This document shows, one piece after another, positions 6,245-6,696 of a stretch of DNA of 6,696 nucleotides. Source of the DNA: Oxalobacteraceae bacterium (GTDB taxonomy: Bacteria; Pseudomonadota; Gammaproteobacteria; Burkholderiales; Burkholderiaceae_D); contig CANFGA010000180.1 in assembly GCA_947446335.1 (NCBI GenBank), positions 1 through 6,696 on the forward strand, read 5' to 3'. The notes under the pieces are model-generated. The model made no database searches and was not told the origin of the DNA. It saw only the letters and a program-made list of their open reading frames with translations. A program made the translations under genes and the position numbers. The first letter of the stretch is position 1. Each line of letters begins with the position of its first letter.

Positions 6245-6262
6245 TGCTTGCATTTCTTCGCG

Positions 6263-6696
6263 TCAGTGACTCATGTTGGTGAAGGCCAGGGACACGCCCA
6301 GGCCCATCAAAACCGAACCGATCAATTTGTCGATCACGTTCTGGTGAATGATCATGCGCGAGCGAAACGTCTGTTGCGAGAAAAGCAGAGCGACCAGTGC
6401 AAACCAGATGAAGTGGGTGGCGGACATGAACAGCCCATAGCCGAACTGGATCGTCAGCGGCGTCCCGGTCTGCACCACCTGAGTATAGGTGCTGATGACG
6501 AACAGCGTCGTCTTCGGGTTCAGTGCATTGGTCAAGAAGCCATTGAGCAAACATTGGAAGCTTGATGCTTGGAAGCACGCTGCTGGAGCCTCGACCTCCA
6601 GATCGATGACCAGTTTGGCCTGGTTGCGGAAAGTTTTCCATCCGATCACGATCAAATACAAGGCGCCGACGATCTTGATGATGGAAAACAGCGAAG
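6263..6696 (-). CDS. LysE/RhtB-family amino-acid exporter (C-terminal part)
   Basis: The gene enters from the right edge and ends with TGA at 6263-6265. About 143 codons are visible, from SLFSIIKIVGALYLIVIGWK to AFTNMSH. The family hallmarks are the GAxYLIxxGWK helix followed by a loop and the signature FLTNALNPKTTLFVIS, where GFLTNLLNPKA is the usual form. Two further hydrophobic segments follow (FGYGLFMSATHFIWFALVALLF and LIGSVLMGLGVSLAF). LysE/RhtB proteins are inner-membrane exporters of about 200-210 residues for lysine, homoserine, threonine or related compounds, so roughly the first third lies outside the window. A ThrH-like fragment directly downstream would fit a threonine/serine link, but the substrate is not determined. 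The upstream region with the promoter is not visible. Confidence 0.9.
   Translation of the reverse strand, partial: SLFSIIKIVGALYLIVIGWKTFRNQAKLVIDLEVEAPAACFQASSFQCLLNGFLTNALNPKTTLFVISTYTQVVQTGTPLTIQFGYGLFMSATHFIWFALVALLFSQQTFRSRMIIHQNVIDKLIGSVLMGLGVSLAFTNMSH

Noticed and set aside
5922..6641. 239-codon open frame on the minus strand
   Set aside because: It is an out-of-frame shadow across the exporter gene, the thrH fragment and the coiled-coil remnant; its His/Arg/Ser-rich composition is typical of such shadows.

Overview
The window looks like a chromosomal segment of a betaproteobacterium, probably Burkholderiales and perhaps the Oxalobacteraceae. I infer this from moderately high GC with GC-ending codons, and from the overall look of the FAN1-like nuclease/helicase pair, the PaiB-type protein and the LysE exporter. 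No 16S or other marker is present, so the placement is tentative.

Left part (1-3183, + strand). The last 54 codons of a VRR-NUC (FAN1-type) nuclease run by a 4-base overlap into a 766-residue XPD/DinG-type DNA helicase. The helicase carries a Cas4/RecB-like PD-(D/E)XK nuclease module at its N terminus and four cysteines suited to an iron-sulphur cluster. The two genes look like one DNA-repair operon. After an 82-bp gap with a small hairpin comes a complete PaiB/FMN_bind_2-family gene.

Middle part (about 3175-6180, mostly - strand) has an accessory character. It holds a 329-residue protein with an N-terminal TIR-like domain of the CBASS/Pycsar-effector type (candidate catalytic Glu89) and a tryptophan/glycine-rich, probably beta-rich C-terminal domain. 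Just downstream, on the same strand, is an unlisted 49-codon ORF with a strong Shine-Dalgarno site. Upstream lies about 830 bp without a convincing gene but with several inverted repeats. Beyond that are a membrane-anchored protein of unknown function and, on the + strand, a 59-codon piece of a coiled-coil protein.

Right part (about 6143-6696, - strand). A LysE/RhtB-family exporter enters from beyond the window. It is followed 18 bp later by a short 5' fragment of a ThrH-like HAD phosphatase gene that loses similarity after about 17 codons. The broken thrH and the coiled-coil remnant suggest that ordinary chromosomal DNA ends near 6190 and that the TIR segment was inserted or rearranged there. 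The most interesting item is the TIR effector with its small downstream ORF: no nucleotide cyclase or other signalling partner is visible, so it would be a stand-alone defence gene or the visible part of a larger system.
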